Shown: positions 9,059 through 17,546 of the stretch, in pieces | Layout: each line of letters starts with the position of its first letter | Numbering within the stretch: position 1 is the first letter of the stretch | Assembly: GCA_041178545.1 (NCBI GenBank) | Contig: JBEGVB010000016.1 | Location: forward strand, 1 to 40,032 | Direction: 5' to 3' | DNA from: JBEATZ01 sp041178545 | Lineage (GTDB): Bacteria > Planctomycetota > UBA1135 > UBA2386 | Length of the DNA stretch: 40,032 bases | Notes under the pieces: model-generated | The model's input: the letters and a program-made list of their open reading frames with translations, nothing else | What the model was told of the DNA's origin: nothing | The model's database searches: none | Program-made: the position numbers and the translations under genes

Positions 9059-10397
9059 CGATGTCTCCAGCTCCGAGGACCAGCACGAGTTCGTCCGCGC
9101 GCCGCAGCTGTGCGACCCTGGACGAGAGTTGACCGACGGCACCTCCCGGCTCGCAGTGGGCGCCTTGTGCACGCACCGCCTCCACGAGGTCGCGCGCCGA
9201 CACCGAGGCCTTGATCTCCTCGCTCTCGCGCGCGCCGTAGATGTCCGCGACGACGGATTGCTCCGCCTCCGCGAGAGCTGACGCGAACTCGGGCAACAGG
9301 CACAGCGTGCGCTGGTGCTGGTGCGGCTGGAACGCGACGAGCAGTCGCCTGCCGGGGAAACGTGCCCGCGTGGCGCGGATCACCGCACGGATCTCGGTCG
9401 GGTGGTGCGCGTAGTCGTTGATCAGGATGCCACCGCGGCTCCCCTCGTGCAGCTCGAAGCGCCGGCGCACGCCCGTGAAGGTGGCGATGCCTCGGCACGC
9501 ACCCTCGAGGTCTGCCTCGGCAACCGCCGCGAGACCGAGCGCAAAGAGCGCATTGGTCATGTTGTGCCTGCCCGTCAAGGAGAGCAGCACGCGAGGCAGC
9601 CTGCGGTTCATGACGACCGGCACGAAGGACCAGCGCCCGAGTTCGTCGCGTACGTCGACGGCACGGACGTCGGCCCACAGCCCGCTGCCCACCGTGAGGA
9701 TGCGGACGTCGTTGCGCAGGCTGTTGAGCACCGCGTGCGGAACCGACTCCTCCACCAGCGCCGCGCCACCGGGACGCACGCGGGCCAGGTACCCGGCAAA
9801 GGCCTCGAGCAACTCGTCGTTGGACGGGTAGCAGTCGAAGTGGTCGTGGTCGAGGTTGAGGATCGCGGCGCCGAACGGACGCAGGTTGTGGAAGCTGCGG
9901 TTGAACTCGCACGCCTCCACCACGAACTCCTGGCTCTGGCCGCCGTGGCCGTTGCCGCCCAGCTCAGGCACCTCGCCGCCGACCAGGTGCGAGGGGTCCA
10001 GCCCTGCACCGCGCAGCGCGGCAACCGTGAGCCCCGTCGTGGTGGTCTTGCCGTGGGTGCCGGCGATGGCGAGGGTGCGACGGCCCTCGCTCAACCGGCC
10101 GACGGCCTCGGCGTAGAGCAGCGAGGTGAAGCCACGACGCACGCACTCCTGCACCTCGGGGTCCGAGACCGGCACTGCAGCCGATCGGATGCAGTAGCCG
10201 TCCTGCCCGCCGATGCGCTCGGGGTGGCAGCCGACCCAGACGTCGAGTCCCTGGCCCACCATCTGCTGGATCACGGGACCACCAGTGCTGTCGCTGCCGG
10301 TCACGTCGCCGCCGATGCCCTTGAGCAGGCGGGCCATCCCGCTCATGCCCGAACCGCCGACACCAACCAGGTGGAACCTGTGGCTCGCAAAGCTCAT
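9024..10397 (-). CDS. murC: UDP-N-acetylmuramate--L-alanine ligase
   Basis: This cytoplasmic ATP-dependent ligase adds the first residue, L-Ala, to UDP-MurNAc. At 457 residues it has normal length. The N-terminal nucleotide-binding motif is 'HLVGVGGSGMSGMARLL'. The ATP P-loop is 'GTHGKTTTTG' near residue 110. The 'NLDHDHFDCYP' segment and the C-terminal 'NDYAHHPTEI' motif are typical of MurC. The ATG at 10397 overlaps the murG stop in an ATGA junction, which points to translational coupling and fixes the start. The far longer open frame to 11261 is the unused frame across murG. Confidence 0.97.
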   Translation of the reverse strand: MSFASHRFHLVGVGGSGMSGMARLLKGIGGDVTGSDSTGGPVIQQMVGQGLDVWVGCHPERIGGQDGYCIRSAAVPVSDPEVQECVRRGFTSLLYAEAVGRLSEGRRTLAIAGTHGKTTTTGLTVAALRGAGLDPSHLVGGEVPELGGNGHGGQSQEFVVEACEFNRSFHNLRPFGAAILNLDHDHFDCYPSNDELLEAFAGYLARVRPGGAALVEESVPHAVLNSLRNDVRILTVGSGLWADVRAVDVRDELGRWSFVPVVMNRRLPRVLLSLTGRHNMTNALFALGLAAVAEADLEGACRGIATFTGVRRRFELHEGSRGGILINDYAHHPTEIRAVIRATRARFPGRRLLVAFQPHQHQRTLCLLPEFASALAEAEQSVVADIYGARESEEIKASVSARDLVEAVRAQGAHCEPGGAVGQLSSRVAQLRRADELVLVLGAGDIDGAVGDILAVL

Positions 10398-11473
10398 CCG
10401 AGTCCCCCCTGACGCTGCATGTCCTCGAGGATGGTGGCGCATGGGTCGCCCGGGCACTGCGCCCGTGCGGCCTCGCCCATGCGCACGAGTTGCGCCGGGT
10501 CGCGCAACAGCCGGGCAAACAGGTCGCGCAGCCGGTCGACACCCATCTGCGACTCCTCCACCACTTCCGCTGCGCCTGCGCGCACCAGCACGTCTGCGTT
10601 GTGGAACTGCTGGCGGTCGCGGTGGTGCGGGTACGGCACGATCACGGCGGCACGGCCCACGGCCAGGAGCTCGGCCACCGTGGTGCCGCCACCGCGGCTC
10701 ACGACGAGGTCGGCAGCAGCGAGCAGCAACGGCATCTCGACGGCCACGGGGCGCACGGTGACGCGGAGCCCTGGTGCCGCAGCCGCCGCATAGCGAGCCT
10801 GCACCGCGGCCTCGGCACCGAGGCCGGAGAGGTGGACCACCTGCATGGGGATGCCGGTCGCGGCAAGCGCCGCCGGCACGTGCGTGTTGATGGAGTTCGC
10901 CCCCTGGCTGCCGCCGGTCACGACCACGACAGGCAGGTCGTCCCGGAGGCCGAGGCTGCGCCGGGCCGAGGCTCGGTCGGCACCGAAGACCTCCTGCCGG
11001 AGGGGCGTGCCCGTGAGCATGGCGCGATCGCCCGCGGCCTCGCGCTGCGGCAGGCCGAGGTACATGCGGCGGGAGAATGGCAACAGCATGCGGTTGGTCC
11101 GGCCGGACACTGCATTCTGTTCCAGCAGGAACAACGGCCGACGCAGGCTGCGCGCCGCGAGTCCCACCGGCAGGCTGTTGCGGCCACCGGTGCTCACCAC
11201 GCAGTCGATGCCGCGCTCCTTGAGGATCGCACGCGCACGCAGCGTGGTCCGCACGAGCCACAGCGGCAGGCCGAGGAGCGAGGGTTTCTCGTCGGAGAGC
11301 CCCATCTGCTCCATGGAGCTGGACTGCTGGTCGAGCAGCTTGCGCTCGACCTCACGACCCTCCGTCACCAGCAGCGGCTCGTGGCCATGCTGGCGCAGGG
11401 CCTTGGCGAGCGCCAGTGCGGGCATCAGGTGCCCGCCCGTGCCGCCGCTGACCAGGCAGACGCGTGCGACCAT
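10394..11473 (-). CDS. murG: UDP-GlcNAc:lipid I N-acetylglucosaminyltransferase
   Basis: This membrane-associated GT28 glycosyltransferase adds GlcNAc to lipid I to form lipid II on the cytoplasmic face. 359 residues, usual length. Motifs: 'SGGTGGHLMPALALA' at the N-terminus (glycine loop), 'STGGRNSLP', 'EQNAVSGRTNR', 'VTGGSQGANSIN', and the UDP-GlcNAc site 'SRGGGTTVAELLAVGR' followed by 'PYPHHRDRQQFHNA'. The family usually reads GA where this has GG before the Thr. The ATG at 11473 is 4 bp after the LysM gene's stop; upstream in-frame codons belong to that gene. The stop overlaps the murC start by 4 nt. Confidence 0.97.
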   Translation of the reverse strand: MVARVCLVSGGTGGHLMPALALAKALRQHGHEPLLVTEGREVERKLLDQQSSSMEQMGLSDEKPSLLGLPLWLVRTTLRARAILKERGIDCVVSTGGRNSLPVGLAARSLRRPLFLLEQNAVSGRTNRMLLPFSRRMYLGLPQREAAGDRAMLTGTPLRQEVFGADRASARRSLGLRDDLPVVVVTGGSQGANSINTHVPAALAATGIPMQVVHLSGLGAEAAVQARYAAAAAPGLRVTVRPVAVEMPLLLAAADLVVSRGGGTTVAELLAVGRAAVIVPYPHHRDRQQFHNADVLVRAGAAEVVEESQMGVDRLRDLFARLLRDPAQLVRMGEAARAQCPGDPCATILEDMQRQGGLG

Positions 11474-11477
11474 CCGC

Positions 11478-12296
11478 TCAGCGCTCCGGCACCAGGATCT
11501 CGGCATTGACCGGGAGCTTGCCCGGGTCGAGCTTGGGGTTGAGCTGGCGGATCTCGTCGACACGGCGAGGCGTGCCGTACAGCTTGCGCGCGATGCCCTC
11601 GAGGGTGTCCTTGGGACGCACCTTGTAGAGGCGCGTGCCCAACGGGTTCTTGGGGGTCTCGATCGTGCGGGCGACGACCTTGCCGTCGGTCTTGGCGACC
11701 TCGGCCTTCTTGGCCGTGGCCTCGGCGACCACCTTGCTGTCGCGCGCCTGCTTCCACTGCGCGACCTCTGCCCTGGAAGGCAGCACCAGCTCGGTGCCCA
11801 CCGGCATCTTGCTCGCGTTGACCTTCGGGTTGAGGCGCTCGATCTCCTTCACGAGGCGGACATCACCCAGCTGCTTGGTGGCGATGGTCGTGAGGGTGTC
11901 GGAGGCCTTCACCTTGTACTTGCTGCGCTCACGGTCCGAGGGGGCGGGCGCAGGGGCAGGTGTCGGCGCAGGCTGTTCCTTGGGCGCGACCACCGGCAGC
12001 GGCGTCGCCTGCCCCTGCGACTGGGGCTGGCCCTGTGGCTGCAGGTTCGTCACGACAGGCTGCGGTTCTGACTTGGGCAGTTGTGCCGGGGCGAACAGGT
12101 CGCCGAAGCCGTCGTCACCCACGTCGAGCGGACGCTGCACGGCAACCGGGTTCGGCCGGGGTTCGGACACCGAGGTGCCGGGCAGGTTGGTGCTCGCATA
12201 GGCAGGAACCGCGTCGCCGCCCCAGATGGCGACACCGAGGATGAGGAAGATCACGAGGCAGAGAACGTAGAGTCCGTACTTTTCGAGCTGTCCCAT
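11478..12296 (-). CDS. Membrane-anchored protein with two LysM domains, inside the dcw cluster
   Basis: The 272-residue protein has a short cytoplasmic N-terminus and one transmembrane segment (about 8-25). A long Pro/Gln-rich flexible linker (45-122) follows. LysM domain 1 covers ~126-174 ('YKVKASDTLTTIATKQLGD'), a Lys/Ala-rich helical spacer ~175-215, and LysM domain 2 ~222-271 ('YKVRPKDTLEGIARKLYG'). LysM domains bind GlcNAc in peptidoglycan, so this is probably a type II periplasmic wall-binding protein. No hydrolase domain is present. It starts at ATG 12296, sharing one base with the ftsW stop (TGATG), and ends 4 bp before murG. That placement argues for co-production with the septal synthase. 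A role as divisome scaffold or regulator is inference. Confidence 0.85.
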   Translation of the reverse strand: MGQLEKYGLYVLCLVIFLILGVAIWGGDAVPAYASTNLPGTSVSEPRPNPVAVQRPLDVGDDGFGDLFAPAQLPKSEPQPVVTNLQPQGQPQSQGQATPLPVVAPKEQPAPTPAPAPAPSDRERSKYKVKASDTLTTIATKQLGDVRLVKEIERLNPKVNASKMPVGTELVLPSRAEVAQWKQARDSKVVAEATAKKAEVAKTDGKVVARTIETPKNPLGTRLYKVRPKDTLEGIARKLYGTPRRVDEIRQLNPKLDPGKLPVNAEILVPER

Positions 12297-13417
12297 CACA
12301 GCCTCCCAGGTTGCAGAGTGAAAGCAGGCGACGCTGCGTCTGACCTCGCAGCGTTGCCGATGATGCCGATGGCCGACAGGCAGAACAGGATGCTCGTGCC
12401 GCCGGAGCTGACGAAGGGGAGGTCGATGCCCTTGGCCGGGGCACAACCGCTGACCACCATGAGGTTCATGGCAGCCTGCATGCAGATCATCAGCGTGAAA
12501 CCGAAGATGCAGAAACGGTGGAACGGGTCGCGGGTCTGCAGGACCAGCCGGTACCCAACCACCCCGATGACGGTGTAGAGCGCGAGGACGAACAACGAGC
12601 CCGTGTAGCCGAGTTCCTCGGCCACCACCGCGAAGACGAAGTCGTTCTGGGCCTCGGGCACGTAGCCCATCTTCATCCAGCCCTGGCCGATGCCGACACC
12701 GAAGGGGCCGCCTGCGGCAATCGCCACCATGGCCTGCCCAACCTGCGTCCCGGGCTTGACGTCGAGGAAGTCGGTGAGACGTCCGACCACGTAGTCGTGG
12801 CGCGTGGCAAGGGCGATGAAGCCGATGAGGCCGGCAGCCGCGAAGGGAGCAAAGTGCAGGAAGCGCACGCCCGCGCACAGCGACATGCAGGCGGCGAGTG
12901 CGAAGGCGATGAGGGCGTTGCCGTGGTCGGGCTGGAGGAAGAGGCCCGCGCAGAGCAGGAACGCGCAGCCCATCGACGGGAGGAAACCGCGCACGAACGT
13001 GCTCACGCCCGTTCCCACGCGCGCCAGCACGCTTGCCACGGCGATCACCATCAGGAAACGTGCGAACTCAACCGGCTGGAAGCTGTACCCGGCGACCTGC
13101 AGCCAGCGGTAGGCGCCGTTGACGGGGTTGCCCACGAGGCGCGGCAGGTAGCACAGCAGCGCACCGAGGACGAAGGCTGGCAGTGCCAGCCTGCGGATGG
13201 TCGCGAGCGGGGTGATGGTGAAGAACAGGAACCCGACCAGGCCCACGAGGAGCTTGGTGCCCTGGGACTTCATGGCGCCCATTGGGCCGGCGGTCTCGGT
13301 GGGACCGCTGACCGAGACCGCGGTGGCGAGCCCGAGGCAGCAGAGGGCGACCACGGCCAGCATGAGCCAGTCGAGTTCGCGCACGTGGCGCCGCGGGGGC
13401 ATGGGGACGGAGGTCAT
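12296..13417 (-). CDS. ftsW: Septal peptidoglycan polymerase, SEDS family
   Basis: 373 residues with about ten hydrophobic segments. SEDS glycosyltransferases polymerise lipid II together with a class B PBP, here FtsI from the same operon. Recognisable motifs are 'GAYRWLQVAGYSFQPVEFAR', 'GVGIGQGWMKMGYVPEAQND', 'FVFAVVAEELGYTG' and 'GIDLPFVSSGGTS'. Odd feature: the extracellular loop that in E. coli FtsW carries the catalytic Asp in an 'EDPFGSGYQ' context is shortened here to 'FLDVKPGTQVGQ', so the canonical DP..GYQ motif is missing. Start ATG 13417 shares one base with the mraY stop (TGATG). RodA is the alternative name for a SEDS protein, but the dcw location favours FtsW. Confidence 0.93.
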   Translation of the reverse strand: MTSVPMPPRRHVRELDWLMLAVVALCCLGLATAVSVSGPTETAGPMGAMKSQGTKLLVGLVGFLFFTITPLATIRRLALPAFVLGALLCYLPRLVGNPVNGAYRWLQVAGYSFQPVEFARFLMVIAVASVLARVGTGVSTFVRGFLPSMGCAFLLCAGLFLQPDHGNALIAFALAACMSLCAGVRFLHFAPFAAAGLIGFIALATRHDYVVGRLTDFLDVKPGTQVGQAMVAIAAGGPFGVGIGQGWMKMGYVPEAQNDFVFAVVAEELGYTGSLFVLALYTVIGVVGYRLVLQTRDPFHRFCIFGFTLMICMQAAMNLMVVSGCAPAKGIDLPFVSSGGTSILFCLSAIGIIGNAARSDAASPAFTLQPGRL

Positions 13418-14532
13418 CAGCGAACCTTGAACAGGGCGAGGCTGGTGAGGGCGAGGAGGGCGGACACGACCCACGTGCGCACGACGACGCGCGTCTCGGG
13501 CATGCCGCCGAACTGGAAGTGGTGGTGCAGCGGGGCGCAGCGGAACACCCGCTTGCCGCGCAGCCGGAAGGATGCCACCTGGATCATCACGCTCAGGGCC
13601 TCTGCGACGAACACGCCGCCCACCACCAGCAGCACCAGTTCGGTGCGGCTGACGATGGCCGCATATCCGAGTGCGCCGCCGAGGCCGAGGCTGCCCACGT
13701 CGCCCATGAAGACGAGTGCGGGTGCCGCGTTGAACCAGAGGAAGCCGAATGCCGCGCCCAGGAGGGCAGCCATCATGACGAGCAGTTCACCCGCGCCGGG
13801 CACGTGTGCGATGAGCAGGTACTCGGACCAGTCGACGCGCCCCACGGCATAGGTGATGGCTGCGTAGGCGATGGCACTCGTCGCGATGCAGCCGGTGGCC
13901 AGGCCGTCGAGGCCGTCCGTGAGGTTGACCGCATTGGCCGACCCGGTGAGCACCAGTATGCAGAGGAACAGGAACGGGATGCCCATCAAGACCGTCAGGT
14001 CGATGGCGACGTCCTTGAGGAAGGGCAGGTAGAGGTGCGGGCCGCCGACAGCCGACTCGAGGCCCGCCGGGCCCATCAGCCACAGTGCCACGAGGAGGGC
14101 GACCAGCGTGAGGGCGCCCTGCTTCTGGGTCTTGCTGATGCCGCGCTTGGCAGGGTTGTGCAGCTTCACCCAGTCGTCCCAGAAACCGACGGCGGCGAAC
14201 CCCGCGACCAGCACGATGCCCGGCAGCGAGAACCGGTTCGCACCGTCGAACCGCATCCACAGCAGGCAGGAGAGCAGCAGTCCGCCCACCACGAACACGC
14301 CGCCCATCGTGGGCGTGCCCTTCTTGTGGGCATGGAGCTGTTCCAGCTTCTGCGAGCCGGTCCCGTCGATCCGCTCACCGATGCCGAGGCTCGACAGCCA
14401 GCGGATCACGCGCGGCCCGAAGAGCACGGCGAGCAGGAAGGCGGTGATGGCGGCGCCCGCAGCGCGGAAGGACAGGTAGCCGAACAGTCGCTCGGCATCC
14501 GGACCCAGCAGTGCTGCGAGTTCGTGGAACAC
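13417..14532 (-). CDS. mraY: Phospho-MurNAc-pentapeptide translocase
   Basis: This integral membrane enzyme transfers phospho-MurNAc-pentapeptide to undecaprenyl phosphate, making lipid I. 371 residues with about ten transmembrane helices, the usual size. Motifs: 'KKGTPTMGGVF' (after helix 1), the Asp pair in 'GFWDDWVKLHN', 'GSANAVNLTDGLDGLA', 'FMGDVGSLGLGG', and the HHH motif in 'APLHHHFQFGG'. The ATG at 14532 lies 3 bp after the murF stop. ftsW follows with a one-base TGATG overlap, leaving no room for murD, which commonly sits between these two genes. Confidence 0.98.
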   Translation of the reverse strand: MFHELAALLGPDAERLFGYLSFRAAGAAITAFLLAVLFGPRVIRWLSSLGIGERIDGTGSQKLEQLHAHKKGTPTMGGVFVVGGLLLSCLLWMRFDGANRFSLPGIVLVAGFAAVGFWDDWVKLHNPAKRGISKTQKQGALTLVALLVALWLMGPAGLESAVGGPHLYLPFLKDVAIDLTVLMGIPFLFLCILVLTGSANAVNLTDGLDGLATGCIATSAIAYAAITYAVGRVDWSEYLLIAHVPGAGELLVMMAALLGAAFGFLWFNAAPALVFMGDVGSLGLGGALGYAAIVSRTELVLLVVGGVFVAEALSVMIQVASFRLRGKRVFRCAPLHHHFQFGGMPETRVVVRTWVVSALLALTSLALFKVR

Positions 14533-14535
14533 GGG

Positions 14536-16023
14536 TCAGTTGGCCTCCGCGGCCGCAGTTGCGCCGCTGGTGCCGACGGACGCCACGAGGCGGTCCACCA
14601 GCCGGTCGAGGGCCACCCTGCGGGAGGCCTTGCAAAGCACCTTGTCGCCCGGGCGCACCATCGCAAGCAGCGCCTCGTGTGCCTCGTTGATGTCCTTGCA
14701 CAGCAGGGCCCGGGATGCAGGCATGCCGGCCGCGAGCGCGCCGTCGCGGATCGGTGCCGCACCGGCACCGACGCAGACGAGGTGTTCCATGCGTTGCCGC
14801 ACGACCTCGGCCCCCAGCTCCCGGTGCAGTTGCTCGCTCGCAGCACCGAGCTCGAGCATCTCGCCGAAGACCGCGATGCGGCGTCCGCCGCCAGCCATCC
14901 CGGCCAGTGCCTGCAGGCCGGCGCGCGCCGACTGCGGGTTCATGTTGTAGGTGTCGTCGAACACCGTGACGCCACCGGCGACCTTGGGCTCCAGCCGGCG
15001 CGAGGCAGGCGGGACGGCAGCGAGCGCCTGCAGCACCTGCTCCTCCGGCACGCCCATCTCGCTGGCGGCCGCGATCACGAACAGTGCGTTGTACACGTTG
15101 TGCGTGCCCACGCGCGGCAGCGTGACCGGTCGTTGGCCCTGCAGCAGGAACGAGGTCCCCATGGCGTGGAACTGCACGTTGGTCGCGTACCAGTCCGCCG
15201 GCTTGTCGACCGCAACGAACTGCACCCGCGCCTTGGTGAGGCCAGCCATCAGCCTCACGTTGGGGTCGTCCGCGTTGAGGATGCAGAGACCGCCCTCCTC
15301 CACCGACCTGGGCAGGTCCGACTTCTCGGCGGCCACGCCCTCGATCGAGCCGAGGCCCGCCAGGTGGGCTGCGGCCACGCAGGTCACGATGGCGATGTCG
15401 GGGCTGGCTACGGCAGACAGTGCGGCGATCTCGCCGGGCGCGTTGGTGCCGATCTCCACGACGGCAGCACGCGTCTCGGGCTGCACCTGGAACAGGGTGA
15501 TGGGCACCCCGACCTGGTTGTTGAAGGAAGCCGGGGAGCGCACGGTCTCCATGGCCGTGGCCAGCACCGAGCCGAGCCACTCCTTGACCGTGGTCTTGCC
15601 GCAGGAGCCGGTGATCCCGACCACCCGCGCGCGCTGGCGGCGGCGGTGCTCGGCAGCCAGCTTGAGCAGCGCCTCGCCGGTGTCGGCGACGCGGACCACG
15701 AAGGGCGCAGACGCGGTGCGGTCCAGGCCCGCCAGCTCGTGCATCGGCACGCTCACGAGCAGGCCGCGCGCGCCCTTGCGGACGGCATCGGCACAGTGTG
15801 CGTGGCCGTCGTGGCTGTCGCCGCGCAGCGCGACGAACAGCTTGTTGGAACAGTCCTGGCGGCTGTCGGTGACGATCGTGTCCGCGGTCCGTCCGCGTTG
15901 CAGCACCTCACCGCCCGTGATCCGGGCGACGGCGGCAGCGGTGAGCCAGGACGAGGCACCTGTGTTGCGGGACATGGCGATCGCCTTCGAGCGGGAGCGG
16001 GACGAGTTCAGCGGGGCAACCAT
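14536..16023 (-). CDS. murF: UDP-MurNAc-tripeptide--D-Ala-D-Ala ligase
   Basis: This cytoplasmic ATP-dependent ligase adds D-Ala-D-Ala to complete the pentapeptide. About 495 residues from ATG 16023, a little longer than E. coli MurF (452). Motifs: the N-terminal substrate domain with 'VTDSRQ', the P-loop 'GITGSCGKTTVKEWLG', 'SFNNQVGVPITLF', 'EIGTNAPGEIA', 'THNVYNALFVIAAA', and 'FDDTYNMNPQSARAGLQAL'. Start choice: ATG 16023 has AAGGGGGG just upstream and overlaps the murE end by 16 nt. ATG 15975 (479 residues, 32 nt after murE) is a reasonable alternative with a weaker AAGG. The residues between them are basic and not domain-like. Confidence 0.95.
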   Translation of the reverse strand: MVAPLNSSRSRSKAIAMSRNTGASSWLTAAAVARITGGEVLQRGRTADTIVTDSRQDCSNKLFVALRGDSHDGHAHCADAVRKGARGLLVSVPMHELAGLDRTASAPFVVRVADTGEALLKLAAEHRRRQRARVVGITGSCGKTTVKEWLGSVLATAMETVRSPASFNNQVGVPITLFQVQPETRAAVVEIGTNAPGEIAALSAVASPDIAIVTCVAAAHLAGLGSIEGVAAEKSDLPRSVEEGGLCILNADDPNVRLMAGLTKARVQFVAVDKPADWYATNVQFHAMGTSFLLQGQRPVTLPRVGTHNVYNALFVIAAASEMGVPEEQVLQALAAVPPASRRLEPKVAGGVTVFDDTYNMNPQSARAGLQALAGMAGGGRRIAVFGEMLELGAASEQLHRELGAEVVRQRMEHLVCVGAGAAPIRDGALAAGMPASRALLCKDINEAHEALLAMVRPGDKVLCKASRRVALDRLVDRLVASVGTSGATAAAEAN

Positions 16024-17546
16024 CCGCCCCCCTTGGCTGCCAGCGCGCGACTGGCTTCCTGGCGATCGTCGAAGGGCACCGTGGTGCCCTGGAAGATCTG
16101 GTAGTTCTCGTGGCCCTTGCCCGCGATCAGCACGGTGTCGCCGGGACGCGCCTCGGCCACCGCGGCACGGATCGCCTCGCTGCGGTCGGTGACGCGCAGC
16201 CAGGGGACCTGGACGCCCGCGAGCCCCTGCTGGACCTCGTCGAGGATCGCCTCAGGGTCCTCGTTGCGCGGGTTGTCGCTCGTGAGCACCGCGAGGTCGG
16301 CCCACTTGGCCACTGCGCGGGCCATGAGCGGGCGCTTGGTGCGGTCGCGGTCGCCACCGCAGCCGAACACCACCACGAGACGTCCCTCGGCAACGCCCTT
16401 GATGCAGGCGCAGATCTTGTCGAGTGCGTCGGGCGTGTGGGCGTAGTCGACGAACACGCGGATGCCCTGGTCGCGCATGCCGCGCGGGGCCTCGACCAGC
16501 TCCAGCCGGCCGGGCACGGGCCTGACGTCCTCCAGCGCGGCGGCGATCGTCATCTCGCTCACGCCGAGGGAGAGCGCGGCACCGGCAGCAGCCAGCGCGT
16601 TCTGCACGTTGTGCGGACCGACCAGGCCGAGGAACACCTCGGTGCGCATGCCCGGCAGCACGAGGTCGAAGCGCGTCCCGTCCGCGCTGTACACGAGGTT
16701 CTCGGCGCGCAGGTCGCCCGCGCCCTTCATCCCGTACCAGAGCGCCTGCACGCTGCTGCCCATGACGGCAGCCATGCGGCGCGAGGCGGGATCGTCCACG
16801 TTGAGGACGGCCGAGGTGCCGGGCTCCAGCATCTCGAACAGCCTCGACTTGGCGGCAGCGTAGCCGTCCATGGTCTTGTGGTAGTCGAGGTGGTCCTGCG
16901 TCAGGTTGGTGAACACCCCGACCGCGAACCGCACCCCGCGGACGCGCTGCTGGTCGAGGCTGTGGCTGCTGACCTCCATCACGCATGCGCTCGCGTGTCG
17001 GTCGGCCATCTCGCGCAGGTAGCCCTGGATCCGCACCGGGTCCGGCGTCGTGTTGCTCGCCGGGATCCGCCGCCCCCCGAACTCGTAGGCGATGGTGCCC
17101 ATCAGGCCGACCTGGCGACGGTCCGCCTGCAGGCAGGCGCGCGTGAGGTGGGCCGTGGTGGTCTTGCCGTTGGTGCCGGTGATCCCCACCACCGAGACGG
17201 CACGGGAAGGGTCGCGGTAGTAGTGGCGAGCGGTGTCCGCGAGTGCGGCACGGCAGTCGTCCACCACCAGCACGGGACAGGGGACGGCCAGCGGCTCCTC
17301 GGCGACCACCGCCACTGCACCGCGTGCAACGGCCTCGGTCGCGTACTTCGCACCGTCACCCGCGGCACCGCGGATCGCGAAGAACAGGTTGCCGGGACGC
17401 ACTTCCCGCGAGTGGAAGCCGATGCCGTCGACGCCAACGTCGCGAAAACGGAGGACCTCGCGCGGCTGCAGCAGATCGCGCAGCTCACGCAGACGCACCA
17501 GTCCCTGACCGGACGGGAGTCCAGACGGATAGAACAACTCAGTCAT
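16008..17546 (-). CDS. murE: UDP-MurNAc-tripeptide synthetase, meso-DAP type
   Basis: This cytoplasmic ligase adds the third stem-peptide residue. 512 residues, usual length. Motifs: 'DGIGFHSREVRPGNLFFAIR' (N-terminal domain), the P-loop 'GITGTNGKTTTAHL', 'SNTTPDP', 'MEVSSHSLDQQRV', 'FTNLTQDHLDYHKTM', the carbamylated-Lys region 'YAAAKSRLF', 'VDYAHTPDAL', 'VFGCGGDRDRTKRP', and 'TSDNPRNEDP'. The DNPR box is the signature for meso-diaminopimelate rather than lysine, so the wall should be DAP-type. Start ATG 17546 lies 8 nt inside the end of ftsI, suggesting translational coupling. Confidence 0.97.
   Translation of the reverse strand: MTELFYPSGLPSGQGLVRLRELRDLLQPREVLRFRDVGVDGIGFHSREVRPGNLFFAIRGAAGDGAKYATEAVARGAVAVVAEEPLAVPCPVLVVDDCRAALADTARHYYRDPSRAVSVVGITGTNGKTTTAHLTRACLQADRRQVGLMGTIAYEFGGRRIPASNTTPDPVRIQGYLREMADRHASACVMEVSSHSLDQQRVRGVRFAVGVFTNLTQDHLDYHKTMDGYAAAKSRLFEMLEPGTSAVLNVDDPASRRMAAVMGSSVQALWYGMKGAGDLRAENLVYSADGTRFDLVLPGMRTEVFLGLVGPHNVQNALAAAGAALSLGVSEMTIAAALEDVRPVPGRLELVEAPRGMRDQGIRVFVDYAHTPDALDKICACIKGVAEGRLVVVFGCGGDRDRTKRPLMARAVAKWADLAVLTSDNPRNEDPEAILDEVQQGLAGVQVPWLRVTDRSEAIRAAVAEARPGDTVLIAGKGHENYQIFQGTTVPFDDRQEASRALAAKGGGWLPR

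Noticed and set aside
13519..16104. Long rightward open frame (861 codons) across mraY and murF
   Set aside because: Antisense to strongly motif-supported mraY and murF; composition is shadow-like.
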